Positions 53,904 to 62,246 of a DNA stretch of 64,000 nt are shown here, piece after piece. Source of the DNA: an uncultured Anaerolineae bacterium (GTDB lineage: Bacteria > Chloroflexota > Anaerolineae > J036 > Brachytrichaceae). A program made the position numbers and the translations under genes. The notes beneath the pieces were generated by a model. That model had not been told where the DNA came from. It made no database searches and worked only from the letters and a program-made list of their open reading frames with translations. The stretch lies in contig CALBEF010000017.1 in assembly GCA_937927775.1 (NCBI GenBank), positions 1 to 64,000 on the forward strand. Reading direction: 5' to 3'. Position 1 is the first letter of the stretch. Each line of letters starts with the position of its first letter.

Positions 53904-53912
53904 TGCGATAAT
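53904..53912 (+). promoter_or_regulatory. Extended -10 promoter candidate of the export operon
   Basis: TGCGATAAT matches an extended -10 element (TGn plus GATAAT) about 150 bases before the adaptor start codon, following a T/A-rich stretch (TTTTTTAAGATT). No good -35 box is seen at the standard spacing, as is usual for extended -10 promoters. Placed downstream of the inverted repeat at 53831. Confidence 0.3.
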
Positions 53913-54055
53913 AGCTCTGACTCGATGGCCCCGTTTGCGCGCGCCGCACTCCGAGCGGCTTCTCCAGTTTGCGTTTGTGCGCAGTTGCCAGCTTGTGTCC
54001 TTTGGGCGCATGGCTACACTGTGCGTGTTATCACTTACCCGGAGGATCGTTCCAC

Positions 54056-55432
54056 ATGAAGATTCGCAATGCCTCGATGGCGTTTGTGATTGTTTCGGCG
54101 CTTGTCGCCACTGCGTGCGGCGACCAGGCGGCCCAGGTCGAGTTGCCTACGCCTACGCCGCTGCCGGCGCCGGTGATTCCAACCAAGCCCACCTACGTCG
54201 TGCAAAAAGGCGAGGTCGTTCGGCGCGTCACGTTCACCGGCCGCATCGGCCCCGTGCGCGAAGTCGATCTGTTCTTCCGCGCAAGTGGGCGTGTGCGATC
54301 GGTCAATGTCGAACGCAGGTCGAAAGTCAAGCAGGGCGACATTCTGGCCGACCTCGAAAACGCCGAACTGGAACGCCAGTTGCAGCAACTGGAGCTGGAG
54401 CTGGATCGCGCGCGCATCCGGCTCGACCGCGCGCAGAAGTCGGCCGACAGCGCAGCGGCCCGCGCAAAGGTGGACCTGCAAATCAAGCAGCTTGAGTATG
54501 CCCGCCTGAAGTCGATGGACATGGAGGCGCGCAAGAAGCAGGCTCAGGTGCAGTTGCGCCAGGCGGAAATTGCTGTGGAGATCGCGCAATCCGACTATGA
54601 CCGATCGCCCATCGAGGGGCGCAGCGGTTCGTGGCAGGCGATGGCGCTGCAGAACGCCACTCTCAACTATGAACTGGCCAAAGCCAACTACGATCTGGTG
54701 ATGCAGGACATCATTACCAATCACGAGTACAACCTGAAGATCGTCGGCCAGCAGGTTGCCGCGGCGCGCCAGGGCGTGGCCGACGCGGAGACCAGCGTGG
54801 ACCAGTTGCTGGTGAACGATGTGAAGAGCGCCGAGCTGAACGTGGAGTCTCTGCGCGCCCGCATTTCCGACGCCCAGATCGTCGCGCCATTTGATGGCGA
54901 GATCATGTCTTTGTCCACGGCGCCCGGCCTGGCTGTGGAGGGCTACAAGCCGGTGATGGTGATCGCCGATCCGACCGAACTCGAAGTGGTCGCCGATCCC
55001 AGCACCAATCTGCTCAGGGATCTGCAGGAAGGGCTGCTGGTGGATGTGACGCTGGTGAGCGTGCCGGAGAAGCCGATGAAGGGCAAGATCCGTCAGTTGC
55101 CCTATCCCTATGGCGGCGGCGGCCGGACTGCCCAGGGTGTCGAGGCGCCAAACGCCGACAAGTCGACCCGCATCACGCTGGACGAAGCGACAACCGCCGG
55201 CGTGCGCTACGAGATGGGCGATCTGGTGCGCGTGAATGTGGTGCTGGAGCGCGTTGCGGAAGCGCTGTGGATCCCGCCGCAGGCCGTGCGCACATTCGAG
55301 GGGCGCAAGTTCGTGGTGATCCAGGAAGGCGAAGCGCAGCGCCGTGTCGATGTGAAAGTGGGCATCACGGGCGAAGATCGCGTCGAAATCCTCGAAGGGC
55401 TGCGGGAAGGGCAGGTCGTGGTGGCGCCGTGA
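54056..55432 (+). CDS. Membrane-fusion-type efflux adaptor lipoprotein (MacA/HlyD-like)
   Basis: A 458-residue adaptor. The lipobox (ALVATAC, Cys21) anchors it outside the membrane. Order: half lipoyl domain (VREVDLFFRASGRVRSVNVE, VKQGDILADLENAELERQL), a long coiled-coil hairpin (about residues 100-280, rich in Q/A/R heptads), second half lipoyl domain (ISDAQIVAPFDGEIMSLSTA), beta-barrel and membrane-proximal domain (LWIPPQAVRTFEGRKFVVIQ, VDVKVGITGEDRVEILEGL). GGAGG lies 10 bases before the ATG. It couples to the downstream FtsX-type permease and two ATPases. In a single-membrane cell it may hand the substrate to the cell surface. Confidence 0.85.
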   Translation: MKIRNASMAFVIVSALVATACGDQAAQVELPTPTPLPAPVIPTKPTYVVQKGEVVRRVTFTGRIGPVREVDLFFRASGRVRSVNVERRSKVKQGDILADLENAELERQLQQLELELDRARIRLDRAQKSADSAAARAKVDLQIKQLEYARLKSMDMEARKKQAQVQLRQAEIAVEIAQSDYDRSPIEGRSGSWQAMALQNATLNYELAKANYDLVMQDIITNHEYNLKIVGQQVAAARQGVADAETSVDQLLVNDVKSAELNVESLRARISDAQIVAPFDGEIMSLSTAPGLAVEGYKPVMVIADPTELEVVADPSTNLLRDLQEGLLVDVTLVSVPEKPMKGKIRQLPYPYGGGGRTAQGVEAPNADKSTRITLDEATTAGVRYEMGDLVRVNVVLERVAEALWIPPQAVRTFEGRKFVVIQEGEAQRRVDVKVGITGEDRVEILEGLREGQVVVAP

Positions 55433-58335
55433 TCCAGGCCGTTCGCACAGCGCTGTCCACGTTTGTCGTTGCGGCGCGACGACTATGGTCCACACGCTGG
55501 CTGGCTCTGGCTGGCGCCGTGGGCCTGCTGTCGGTCGTCGCGCTGACGTTGAGCATTCCACTGTACGCCGACTCGGTCTACTTCCGCATTCTGAAGACCG
55601 AGCTGACTGCCACCGAGAATGGTCTGCGCCCGCCGTTCGCGTTCATGTTCCGCTACATCGGCTCGTGGCACGGCCTGCGCGAGCTGGGCGATGTGACGGC
55701 GGTGGACGAGTTCATGATCGCTCAGGCGCCGGCCTACATCAATCTGGAGCGCGAATTGCTGGTGCGCTTCTTTCAGACCGACACCTTCCAGTTGTTTCCG
55801 CAGGCCGATGCCGGCCTTTTCAATTCTCGCCAGCCGCTCACCTGGGCGTCGCTCGGCTATGTCAGCGACTTCGAGGACCACGTTCAAATTCTCGAAGGGA
55901 CATTGCCCAAAGACTCGACCACAGTGGGCGACCCTATCGATGTGATTATCAGCCTCAGCCTGGCCGAAAAGCTGGGCTTGCAGGTGGGCGAGCAGTACAT
56001 CGGCTTCTTCCGCAAGGGTGGCAGCCAGAAAACCGCCGACAAACAAATCCCCCTGCACATCGCCGGCATCTGGGTGGCCAAAGATCCCAGCGAGCGCTAC
56101 TGGTTCTATCGGCCGGACTACCTCAAAGAGGTCATGCTGACGACCGAGAACACCTATGCCCATTACCTGTCTCCGTACCTGGATGGCGAGGTTTATCTGG
56201 CGCTGTGGTATATGGTGTTCAACGGAGACAGCGTGCGCTCCGAGCATGTGCAGGAATTGCTGGCCCGCATCAACCTGACCATGACCCGCGCGAATTCGTT
56301 GATGCCGGATGTGCGGCTGGACGAATCACCGATGAGGGCGCTGTGGAATTATGAACAAGCCAACCGGCTGCTCACCATCCAGCTCTTTGCGTTCAGCGCG
56401 CCGATCCTGGGTCTGGTGCTGGCTTTCATCACCCTGGTGGCCGGCCTCACTGTTGGCGGTCAGCGCAACGAGATCGCGGTGCTGCGCAGTCGTGGCGCGT
56501 CGGTGGGGCAGGTGGTTGCCATCTCGCTGGTCGAGGCGCTGGTGCTGGCCGGCCTGGCGCTGGTCGTTGGCGCGTTCGCCGGGCAGGGTCTGGCCCAACT
56601 GGTCGGGCAGGCGCGCAGCTTCCTGAATTTCGCCGGCGGCGAGTCGCTGTCGGTGACCCTGACCGGAACCAGCCTGCGATTTGGCGTGGCGATCGCGCTG
56701 CTCGCCGTGCTGGTCACGGTCACGCCGGTGATCGGCGCCGCACGGCATACCATCATCAGTTACAAACTGGAGCGCGCTCGCACGCTGCGCCCTCCACTCT
56801 GGCAGCGCATGTTTCTCGATGTGCTGCTGTTTGTGCCTTCGGCCTATGGCACCTATCTGCTGAATCAGCAGGGCACTATCGCTGTGCCGGGTGTGGTCAG
56901 CGTGGGCGGGGGCGATCCGTTCAGCAACCCGCTGCTGTTTCTGGTGCCGTCGTTGATGATGGTGTCGCTGGCGCTGTTTCTCATCCGGCTATTTCCATTT
57001 TTCCTGCGCATCCTGTCGTGGGTGCTGGGCCGGCTGCCGGGCACGTCGGTCTTGCTGGCAATTCGCCAGTTGTCACGCTCGCCGGGTTTCTATTCCGCGC
57101 CCCTGCTGCTGTTGGTGCTGACCCTGTCTCTTGCAACGTACACGGCATCGCTGGCAGCCACGCTCGATCAGCACCTGGTTGATCGCATCCGCTATGAAGT
57201 GGGCGGCGACATGCGCCTGATCGAGCAGCCGCAGAGCACGTCCGTGGGAGGCGCAGGCCCGTTCGGCGGCGCGGCGCCGGCCCCAGGAGCATCGTCGGAG
57301 CCGGCCGAGGTTGGGCCGCGCTGGCTGTTCCTGCCGGTCAACGAGCATCTCAAAGTCGACGGTGTCGAGCACGCTGCGCGTATCGGCTGGTTCCCTGCTA
57401 CCGCTCGCACGGCCACCGGACAGATGCAAGGACACTTCCTGGGCATCGACCGGCTCGACTATGGTCGCGTCGCATTCTGGCGTTCGGATTTCGCCTCTCA
57501 ACCGCTGGGGGCGCTGCTCAACAATCTGGGCGTGGACAACAACGGCGTGCTGGTGCCCGAAAACGTGCTGACCCAGAATGCGCTGCGAATCGGCGACCCG
57601 ATCCGGGTGACGGTGCCTGTTTTCGGCGCGTCGGCCAACATGGACATGAAGATCGTCGGCACTTTCCGGCGCTGGCCGGCGTGGTATCCGAACAAAGAGA
57701 ACGCAGGGCCGCTATTCGTTGGCAACCTCGAGTATTTCTTCGAGCAGGCCGGCGGTCAGATTCCCTATGATGTGTGGCTGAAGGTGCAGGATGGCGCCGA
57801 TCCACAGAAGATTGTGGCCGACGCCAGCAGCCTCGGCTTCACCATCGTGAGTTTCTCCGATGTGCGCACGCAGGTGCTGAAGGAGCAAACCCGGCCGGAG
57901 CGGCAGGGGCTGTTCGGCATTCTGTCGGTCGGCTTTGCCGCCGCCGCGCTGCTCACCGTGCTGGGTTTCTTCCTGTACGCGGTCTTCTCGTTTCGCCGGC
58001 GCCTGATCGAGCTGGGCATGCTGCGCGCGATCGGCCTCAGCACGGCCCAGATGGCCGCCATGCTCGGGTGGGAGCTGGTGCTGTTGCTGGGCGCCGGCGT
58101 GCTGGCCGGCACCGTGCTGGGCGTCGCGGCCAGCAACATCTACGTGCCGTTCATGCAAGTCGGCCTTACCCCGGAGGCCACGGTGCTGCCGTTCCGGGTG
58201 CTCATCGCCTGGCCGGCCATTTACAATATCTACGCTTTGTTTGGTCTGTTGTTCGTCCTGGCCCTGCTGGTGTTGCTGGCATACCTGACCCGGATGAAGA
58301 TTTTCCAGGCCGTGAAGATGGGAGAGACGGTATGA
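55429..58335 (+). CDS. FtsX-family ABC transporter permease, large two-unit form
   Basis: A 968-residue permease starting at a GTG that overlaps the adaptor stop. One N-terminal membrane helix (WLALAGAVGLLSVVALTLSI) is followed by a large outer domain, a first FtsX unit (PILGLVLAFITLVAGLTVGG, ISLVEALVLAGLALVVGAFA), further helices, a second outer domain (FVGNLEYFFEQAGGQIPYDV) and a last FtsX unit (LLTVLGFFLYAVFSFRRRLI, GMLRAIGLSTAQMAAMLGWE). This doubled layout resembles the LolCE/YknZ-type permeases used for lipoproteins, lipids or antimicrobial compounds. It extrudes rather than imports by family precedent. Stop overlaps the next gene (ATGA). Confidence 0.85.
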   Translation: MIQAVRTALSTFVVAARRLWSTRWLALAGAVGLLSVVALTLSIPLYADSVYFRILKTELTATENGLRPPFAFMFRYIGSWHGLRELGDVTAVDEFMIAQAPAYINLERELLVRFFQTDTFQLFPQADAGLFNSRQPLTWASLGYVSDFEDHVQILEGTLPKDSTTVGDPIDVIISLSLAEKLGLQVGEQYIGFFRKGGSQKTADKQIPLHIAGIWVAKDPSERYWFYRPDYLKEVMLTTENTYAHYLSPYLDGEVYLALWYMVFNGDSVRSEHVQELLARINLTMTRANSLMPDVRLDESPMRALWNYEQANRLLTIQLFAFSAPILGLVLAFITLVAGLTVGGQRNEIAVLRSRGASVGQVVAISLVEALVLAGLALVVGAFAGQGLAQLVGQARSFLNFAGGESLSVTLTGTSLRFGVAIALLAVLVTVTPVIGAARHTIISYKLERARTLRPPLWQRMFLDVLLFVPSAYGTYLLNQQGTIAVPGVVSVGGGDPFSNPLLFLVPSLMMVSLALFLIRLFPFFLRILSWVLGRLPGTSVLLAIRQLSRSPGFYSAPLLLLVLTLSLATYTASLAATLDQHLVDRIRYEVGGDMRLIEQPQSTSVGGAGPFGGAAPAPGASSEPAEVGPRWLFLPVNEHLKVDGVEHAARIGWFPATARTATGQMQGHFLGIDRLDYGRVAFWRSDFASQPLGALLNNLGVDNNGVLVPENVLTQNALRIGDPIRVTVPVFGASANMDMKIVGTFRRWPAWYPNKENAGPLFVGNLEYFFEQAGGQIPYDVWLKVQDGADPQKIVADASSLGFTIVSFSDVRTQVLKEQTRPERQGLFGILSVGFAAAALLTVLGFFLYAVFSFRRRLIELGMLRAIGLSTAQMAAMLGWELVLLLGAGVLAGTVLGVAASNIYVPFMQVGLTPEATVLPFRVLIAWPAIYNIYALFGLLFVLALLVLLAYLTRMKIFQAVKMGETV

Positions 58336-59375
58336 GCGAAGAGAACGCCCCCGCAATCGTCAACGAGCCGTTTATCTTGTGCGAAAACCTGGTCAAGATT
58401 CACAAGATCGCCGATCTCGAAGTGGTGGCGTTGCAGGGGTTGGACCTGGAAGTCAGGGAAGGCGAGTTGCTGGGCGTCGTCGGCGCCAGCGGCAGCGGCA
58501 AATCCACGCTGCTTAACATTCTTGGCGGCCTCGACCGGCCCAGCGCCGGCCGCGTGCGCGTGGGCAAGCGCGATCTGTTGAAGATGTCGTCGCGCGCGCT
58601 CACCGAGTACCGGCGCAAAGAGGTCGGTTTTGTCTGGCAGCAGGGCGCGCGCAACCTGATCCCATATCTGTCGGCTCAGGACAACGTCGAGTTGCCGATG
58701 ATTCTGGCCGGGCACGCCGGGGGCAAGGCGCGCCAGCACGCCCGCGATTTACTGGCGGCCGTCGGGCTTGACTCCCGGCGCAACCACTACATGCAGATGC
58801 TCTCCGGCGGCGAGCAACAGCGCGTCGCCATCTGTGTGGCGCTGGCCAACTACCCCTCCGTCGTGCTGGCCGACGAGCCGACCGGCGAGTTGGACTCGAA
58901 CAGCGCGCTGACGGTCTACCAGGCCTTCCGCAACCTGTGCAAGCAGGCCGGCGTGACCACGCTCATCGTCAGCCACGACCCCAACCTTGCGCGCCACGTC
59001 GACCGTGTGGTGGCCATCCGCGACGGCAAGCTGGCCGGCGAGACGGTGCGCAAAGTCATCACCAAACATCCCACCGAGCAGGCCCACGAGCAACAGCCGC
59101 AGCACGAGCACGTGTTCGAGGAGTACGCCGTGCTCGACTCGGCCGGGCGGTTGCAGATTCCAAAAGACCTGCGCGAGCAATACGGCATCCGCGAGCGCGC
59201 CAAGCTCGACCCGGTTGACGATGGCATTCTGGTGCGGCCGGTTGTGCGCGAGGGCGAGGCGGATGTCAATGGCCAGTTGGCCGACGCGGAAGCAATGGAA
59301 GCGCAGGCGGCGGCGGCATCGCGCGCCGAGCGTCACGGTCTGCAAAAGCTGTTGGCGCGGTTTCGCAAGAGGTAG
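58332..59375 (+). CDS. MacB/LolD-type ABC ATPase fused to an AbrB-like domain
   Basis: A 347-residue protein. Residues 1 to about 240 are an ABC ATPase: VVGASGSGKSTLLNILGGLD (Walker A), QMLSGGEQQRVAICVALANY (signature), SVVLADEPTGELDSNSALTV (Walker B), TLIVSHDPNLARHVDRVV. A His/Gln/Glu-rich linker (HEQQPQHEHVFEEYAV) leads to VLDSAGRLQIPKDLREQYGI and RERAKLDPVDDGILVRPV, the swapped-hairpin pattern of AbrB/MazE-type DNA-binding domains, followed by an Ala/Glu-rich basic tail. The fused domain might bind DNA, dimerise the ATPase or bind another protein. Overlaps the permease by four bases. Confidence 0.85.
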   Translation: MSEENAPAIVNEPFILCENLVKIHKIADLEVVALQGLDLEVREGELLGVVGASGSGKSTLLNILGGLDRPSAGRVRVGKRDLLKMSSRALTEYRRKEVGFVWQQGARNLIPYLSAQDNVELPMILAGHAGGKARQHARDLLAAVGLDSRRNHYMQMLSGGEQQRVAICVALANYPSVVLADEPTGELDSNSALTVYQAFRNLCKQAGVTTLIVSHDPNLARHVDRVVAIRDGKLAGETVRKVITKHPTEQAHEQQPQHEHVFEEYAVLDSAGRLQIPKDLREQYGIRERAKLDPVDDGILVRPVVREGEADVNGQLADAEAMEAQAAAASRAERHGLQKLLARFRKR

Positions 59376-59381
59376 AAGCGC

Positions 59382-60179
59382 ATGGCAGATTCCAACAATA
59401 CTGAGAGGATGGCCCGCACTGCGTCTGCAGGCGTGGCGGACCATGTCCGCGCTGCCTTGCCGTCGTCGAATGGCAAGGCAGTCGCGGAAGAAGGGCTGGC
59501 GGTTGAAACGATCGACCTGGTGCGGGCATACAAAGTGGGCAACAACGACGTGCTGGCTCTGCGCGGACTGAGCATCCAGGTCAAGGCCGGCCGCTGGGTG
59601 GGCGTGAAAGGCCGCTCCGGCAGCGGCAAGACCACGCTGCTCAACTGCATCGGCGGCCTGGACCATCCCACCAGCGGCGTGGTGCGCTGCTTCGGGCGCG
59701 AGATCACACGCCTGTCTGACGGGCAGTTGACCAAATGGCGGCGCGAGCAGGTCGGGTTTGTCTTCCAGTCGTTTGCGCTGCTGCCGACACTGTCGGCATT
59801 CGAGAATGTCGAACTGCCGTTGCGCATCGCCGGCGCCAAAGATCGCGCGCGCCGGGCGAGATATTGCCTGGATCTGGTCGGCCTGACCAGGTGGGCCAAA
59901 CACCGCCCCTATGAGATGTCGGGCGGCCAGAATCAGCGCGTGGCGATCGCCCGCGCGCTGGCCAACCGGCCCAAACTCATCCTGGCCGACGAGCCGACCG
60001 GTGAGTTGGACACGACCACCAGCCGGGACATTCTGGCCTTGTTCCGTCGCATCGTCGAAACAGAGGGCATCACCATCCTGATGACCAGCCACGACCCGAT
60101 CGTGCTCGAATACGTGGACGAGGTGCTTGAGCTGTCCGACGGCCAGCTCATCAACCGCTGGGAAAATCAGTTCGAATAG
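59382..60179 (+). CDS. MacB/LolD-type ABC ATPase
   Basis: A 265-residue ATPase with an N-terminal tail of about 35 polar residues. GVKGRSGSGKTTLLNCIGGL (Walker A), EMSGGQNQRVAIARALANRP (signature), LILADEPTGELDTTTSRDIL (Walker B) and TILMTSHDPIVLEYVDEVLE (H-loop) are intact. GFVFQSFALLPTLSAFENVE is the Q-loop region. Six bases separate it from the AbrB-fused ATPase, so the operon carries two non-identical ATPases for one asymmetric permease. They may form a heterodimer. Confidence 0.9.
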   Translation: MADSNNTERMARTASAGVADHVRAALPSSNGKAVAEEGLAVETIDLVRAYKVGNNDVLALRGLSIQVKAGRWVGVKGRSGSGKTTLLNCIGGLDHPTSGVVRCFGREITRLSDGQLTKWRREQVGFVFQSFALLPTLSAFENVELPLRIAGAKDRARRARYCLDLVGLTRWAKHRPYEMSGGQNQRVAIARALANRPKLILADEPTGELDTTTSRDILALFRRIVETEGITILMTSHDPIVLEYVDEVLELSDGQLINRWENQFE

Positions 60180-60218
60180 CTAAGAATGTATGTTGGTTGC
60201 CCTGGCCGCCGGGCGCGC

Positions 60219-61292
60219 TTAGGGCAGCAGCGCCGTTAGCAGTGGCTGGCGCCATTGCCGCGCGACATAGTCATACACGCCAAAGCCGGCCCGAAACTCC
60301 CAGTACGCCCAGCTCATGTCGCGCTGTTCGGCCTGCCGGGCGACGAAGGCAGTCCACAGGGCGCGCGAGTCCATATCCGCTTTGCTGTACGCGCCGAACT
60401 CGCCCAGATAGACTGGCCGGCCATTGTCCCTGCCCCATTTGGCTGCCCAGTCCAGATCGAACATCACATTTTGCCGCTCGGACGTGTTGGCCGTCCACTT
60501 GCGCCCCAGCCATTTGTCTGTGCCGGCCACCCACTCCGCGCCCTGGTGGGTGAACTCGAACGGCAGGTAGTAGTGGAAGGTGACGATCAGCCGCTGATCG
60601 TCGGCGGGCAATTGCAGGTCTTGCAGCCGGCGATGGCTCGACCAATCGACCGGCGTGACGATCAGCCAGCGCGCCGGGTTCGTCTCGCGGATCGCGCCGA
60701 TGGCCTTTGCCTGCAACTTGTTCCACGCCGATGCGCCGATGTCATGCGGCTCATTGGCGATCTCGAAGTACAGCGTGTCCGGGTAGCCCGCATAGCGCGC
60801 GGCAATCTGCCGCCAGATGGCGAGGAAGCGCGCCTCCTGCCCCTGCGGGTCTTTGAACACCTCGTCGTAGTGGTGAATATTGAGCACGACATTCAGCCCG
60901 CGCGACAACGCCTGATCGATGGCCCAATCGACCCGCTCGAAGAACGCCGGCTCGATGGTGTAGGGGGCCTCGCTCGCGGCGTGAGCAGACCAGCGGGTGG
61001 GCAGGCGGATGGAATCGAAGCCGGCTTCGGCGATCAGCCGGAAGTCGTTCGCTTCGAGTGTCACGCCCCATTCGCCCTCGCGCGGCGCTTCCAGCGCGTT
61101 GCCGAGGTTGACACCCCGGCCCAGACGCGCGTTGGCAGCAAACACATCGGCGGCGGGCGCCGGAGTGGGTTGACGTGTTGAAGAGATTGGATTGGTCATG
61201 GCCGTTGGGGGTGGCGCCGGCGGCACAATTTGGCAGGCGGTCAGGCTCAGAGCAACCAGCGTCGGGATACTCAGAAGCAAAAATCGTTTCAT
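60219..61292 (-). CDS. Glycoside hydrolase family 5 lipoprotein (endoglucanase-like)
   Basis: A 357-residue secreted enzyme. The lipobox (LVALSLTAC, Cys20) precedes a Pro/Ala linker. The catalytic domain starts at RLGRGVNLGNALEAPREGEW, then DFRLIAEAGFDSIRLPTRWS, VVLNIHHYDEVF, TLYFEIANEPHD (acid/base Glu) and RPVYLGEFGAYSKADMDSRA (nucleophile Glu) and WAYWEFRAGFGVYDY. Length and motifs fit the GH5 cellulase/mannanase group. Its ATG overlaps the ChbG-like stop (ATGA). It is the last gene of a minus-strand unit with rhamnose genes. Substrate could be beta-glucan or beta-mannan. Confidence 0.9.
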   Translation of the reverse strand: MKRFLLLSIPTLVALSLTACQIVPPAPPPTAMTNPISSTRQPTPAPAADVFAANARLGRGVNLGNALEAPREGEWGVTLEANDFRLIAEAGFDSIRLPTRWSAHAASEAPYTIEPAFFERVDWAIDQALSRGLNVVLNIHHYDEVFKDPQGQEARFLAIWRQIAARYAGYPDTLYFEIANEPHDIGASAWNKLQAKAIGAIRETNPARWLIVTPVDWSSHRRLQDLQLPADDQRLIVTFHYYLPFEFTHQGAEWVAGTDKWLGRKWTANTSERQNVMFDLDWAAKWGRDNGRPVYLGEFGAYSKADMDSRALWTAFVARQAEQRDMSWAYWEFRAGFGVYDYVARQWRQPLLTALLP

Positions 61293-62218
61293 AGGGTCTC
61301 CATGTTGGCAGGAGCCGGAGGCGATTGTGGCAGGAGGGCCTGCAGCGCCCGATAGCCGATCACATGCGCGCCGATCTGTTTCAAATAGCGCGGGATTTCG
61401 GGCCGCATGAACGTCTCGAAGTTGGCGACCCGGCCGGGCCAGTCCGGCGCGATGGCGCGCAGCTCGGGCGTGTCTTCGGCGGGATGCAGAATGAACACGC
61501 TGATGCCGGGCGGCAGGGCGTCGAACGCGCGTTGGGCGTAGTCGAGCTGGTCGCGCGGGTCGCTCAGCGGCATGCCGGTGATGTGGTCGATCAGCGGCAC
61601 GCCGGCCGACTCCAATTCCGCAAACAGGCCCGCCGTGTGATCGGCGTCTTCCGCGCTCATGCCGCGCTGCTGCAATTGCGCCTTGTCCATGCGGGGAATC
61701 ATCGGCACAAGATGGTGGCGCAGAGCCAGTTCGACGTAGCCGCGAATCAGGGCTGTGTGCATGACGGCTCCCATGTGCGTGTCGATGTGGGTGAGGGGAA
61801 TGCCGGCGGCGCGCGCATGTTCAACTTGCGCAGCCAGTTCGCGCTGCGCGGCAGCCGGCTCCGCGTGAAGCTGGGCTGCCTGGGTCGAGCGATGGAAGTA
61901 GCCTTCGTTGTCCATCAGCCCGGAGGCCGGATCGCGTGTGGAGAGCGGCCCCCAGCGATAGGCGTCCCATTCGCATGTGAGGGTAGTGTGCACGCCCATG
62001 TCCACGTCGGGATGGGCGCGGCAGAAAGCGGCGGCGGCGGGAAACCATGAGCAGGGCGGCATGACGGCTGCCGAAGAGATGCCGCCCGTCTCAATTAATT
62101 TCGCATAGGCAGTAAGCGAGGCCTGGCACATCCCGATATCATCTGCATGAATGATGACCACGCGATCGGTGTCGCTCAGCCCAAGCCGGCGCAGCGCCGG
62201 GTTCGTCGCATTCATCAT
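61289..62218 (-). CDS. chbG: ChbG/YdjC-family carbohydrate deacetylase-like protein
   Basis: A metal-dependent deacetylase-like protein of about 309 residues. RVVIIHADDIGMCQASLTAY gives the first Asp pair, PDVDMGVHTTLTCEWDAYRW the His, AGIPLTHIDTHMGAVMHTAL the second metal site and ISVFILHPAEDTPELRAI the C-terminal His. Family members deacetylate chito-oligosaccharides in E. coli; in other loci the substrate is unknown. Two adjacent ATGs (62218, 62215) are possible starts, both beside the heptamer repeat. Between rhaB and the GH5 gene it may trim acetyl groups from plant polysaccharide fragments. Confidence 0.85.
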   Translation of the reverse strand: MMNATNPALRRLGLSDTDRVVIIHADDIGMCQASLTAYAKLIETGGISSAAVMPPCSWFPAAAAFCRAHPDVDMGVHTTLTCEWDAYRWGPLSTRDPASGLMDNEGYFHRSTQAAQLHAEPAAAQRELAAQVEHARAAGIPLTHIDTHMGAVMHTALIRGYVELALRHHLVPMIPRMDKAQLQQRGMSAEDADHTAGLFAELESAGVPLIDHITGMPLSDPRDQLDYAQRAFDALPPGISVFILHPAEDTPELRAIAPDWPGRVANFETFMRPEIPRYLKQIGAHVIGYRALQALLPQSPPAPANMETL

Positions 62219-62246
62219 ACGCAACACGCAACACGTAATACGCGCT
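62219..62246. repeat. Short heptamer array at the rhaB/chbG junction
   Basis: Four units: two ACGCAAC, one ACGTAAT and one ACGCGCT. It spans the chbG start-side gap and touches the rhaB stop. Unit sequence is related to the AATACGC/ATACGAA units at 31.2 and 53.0 kb. Confidence 0.65.

Noticed and set aside
54035-55561. A 508-codon open frame on the minus strand opposite the efflux adaptor
   Set aside because: Rich in His, Arg and Gln with no domain, as expected of an antisense frame; the plus-strand adaptor is unmistakable.
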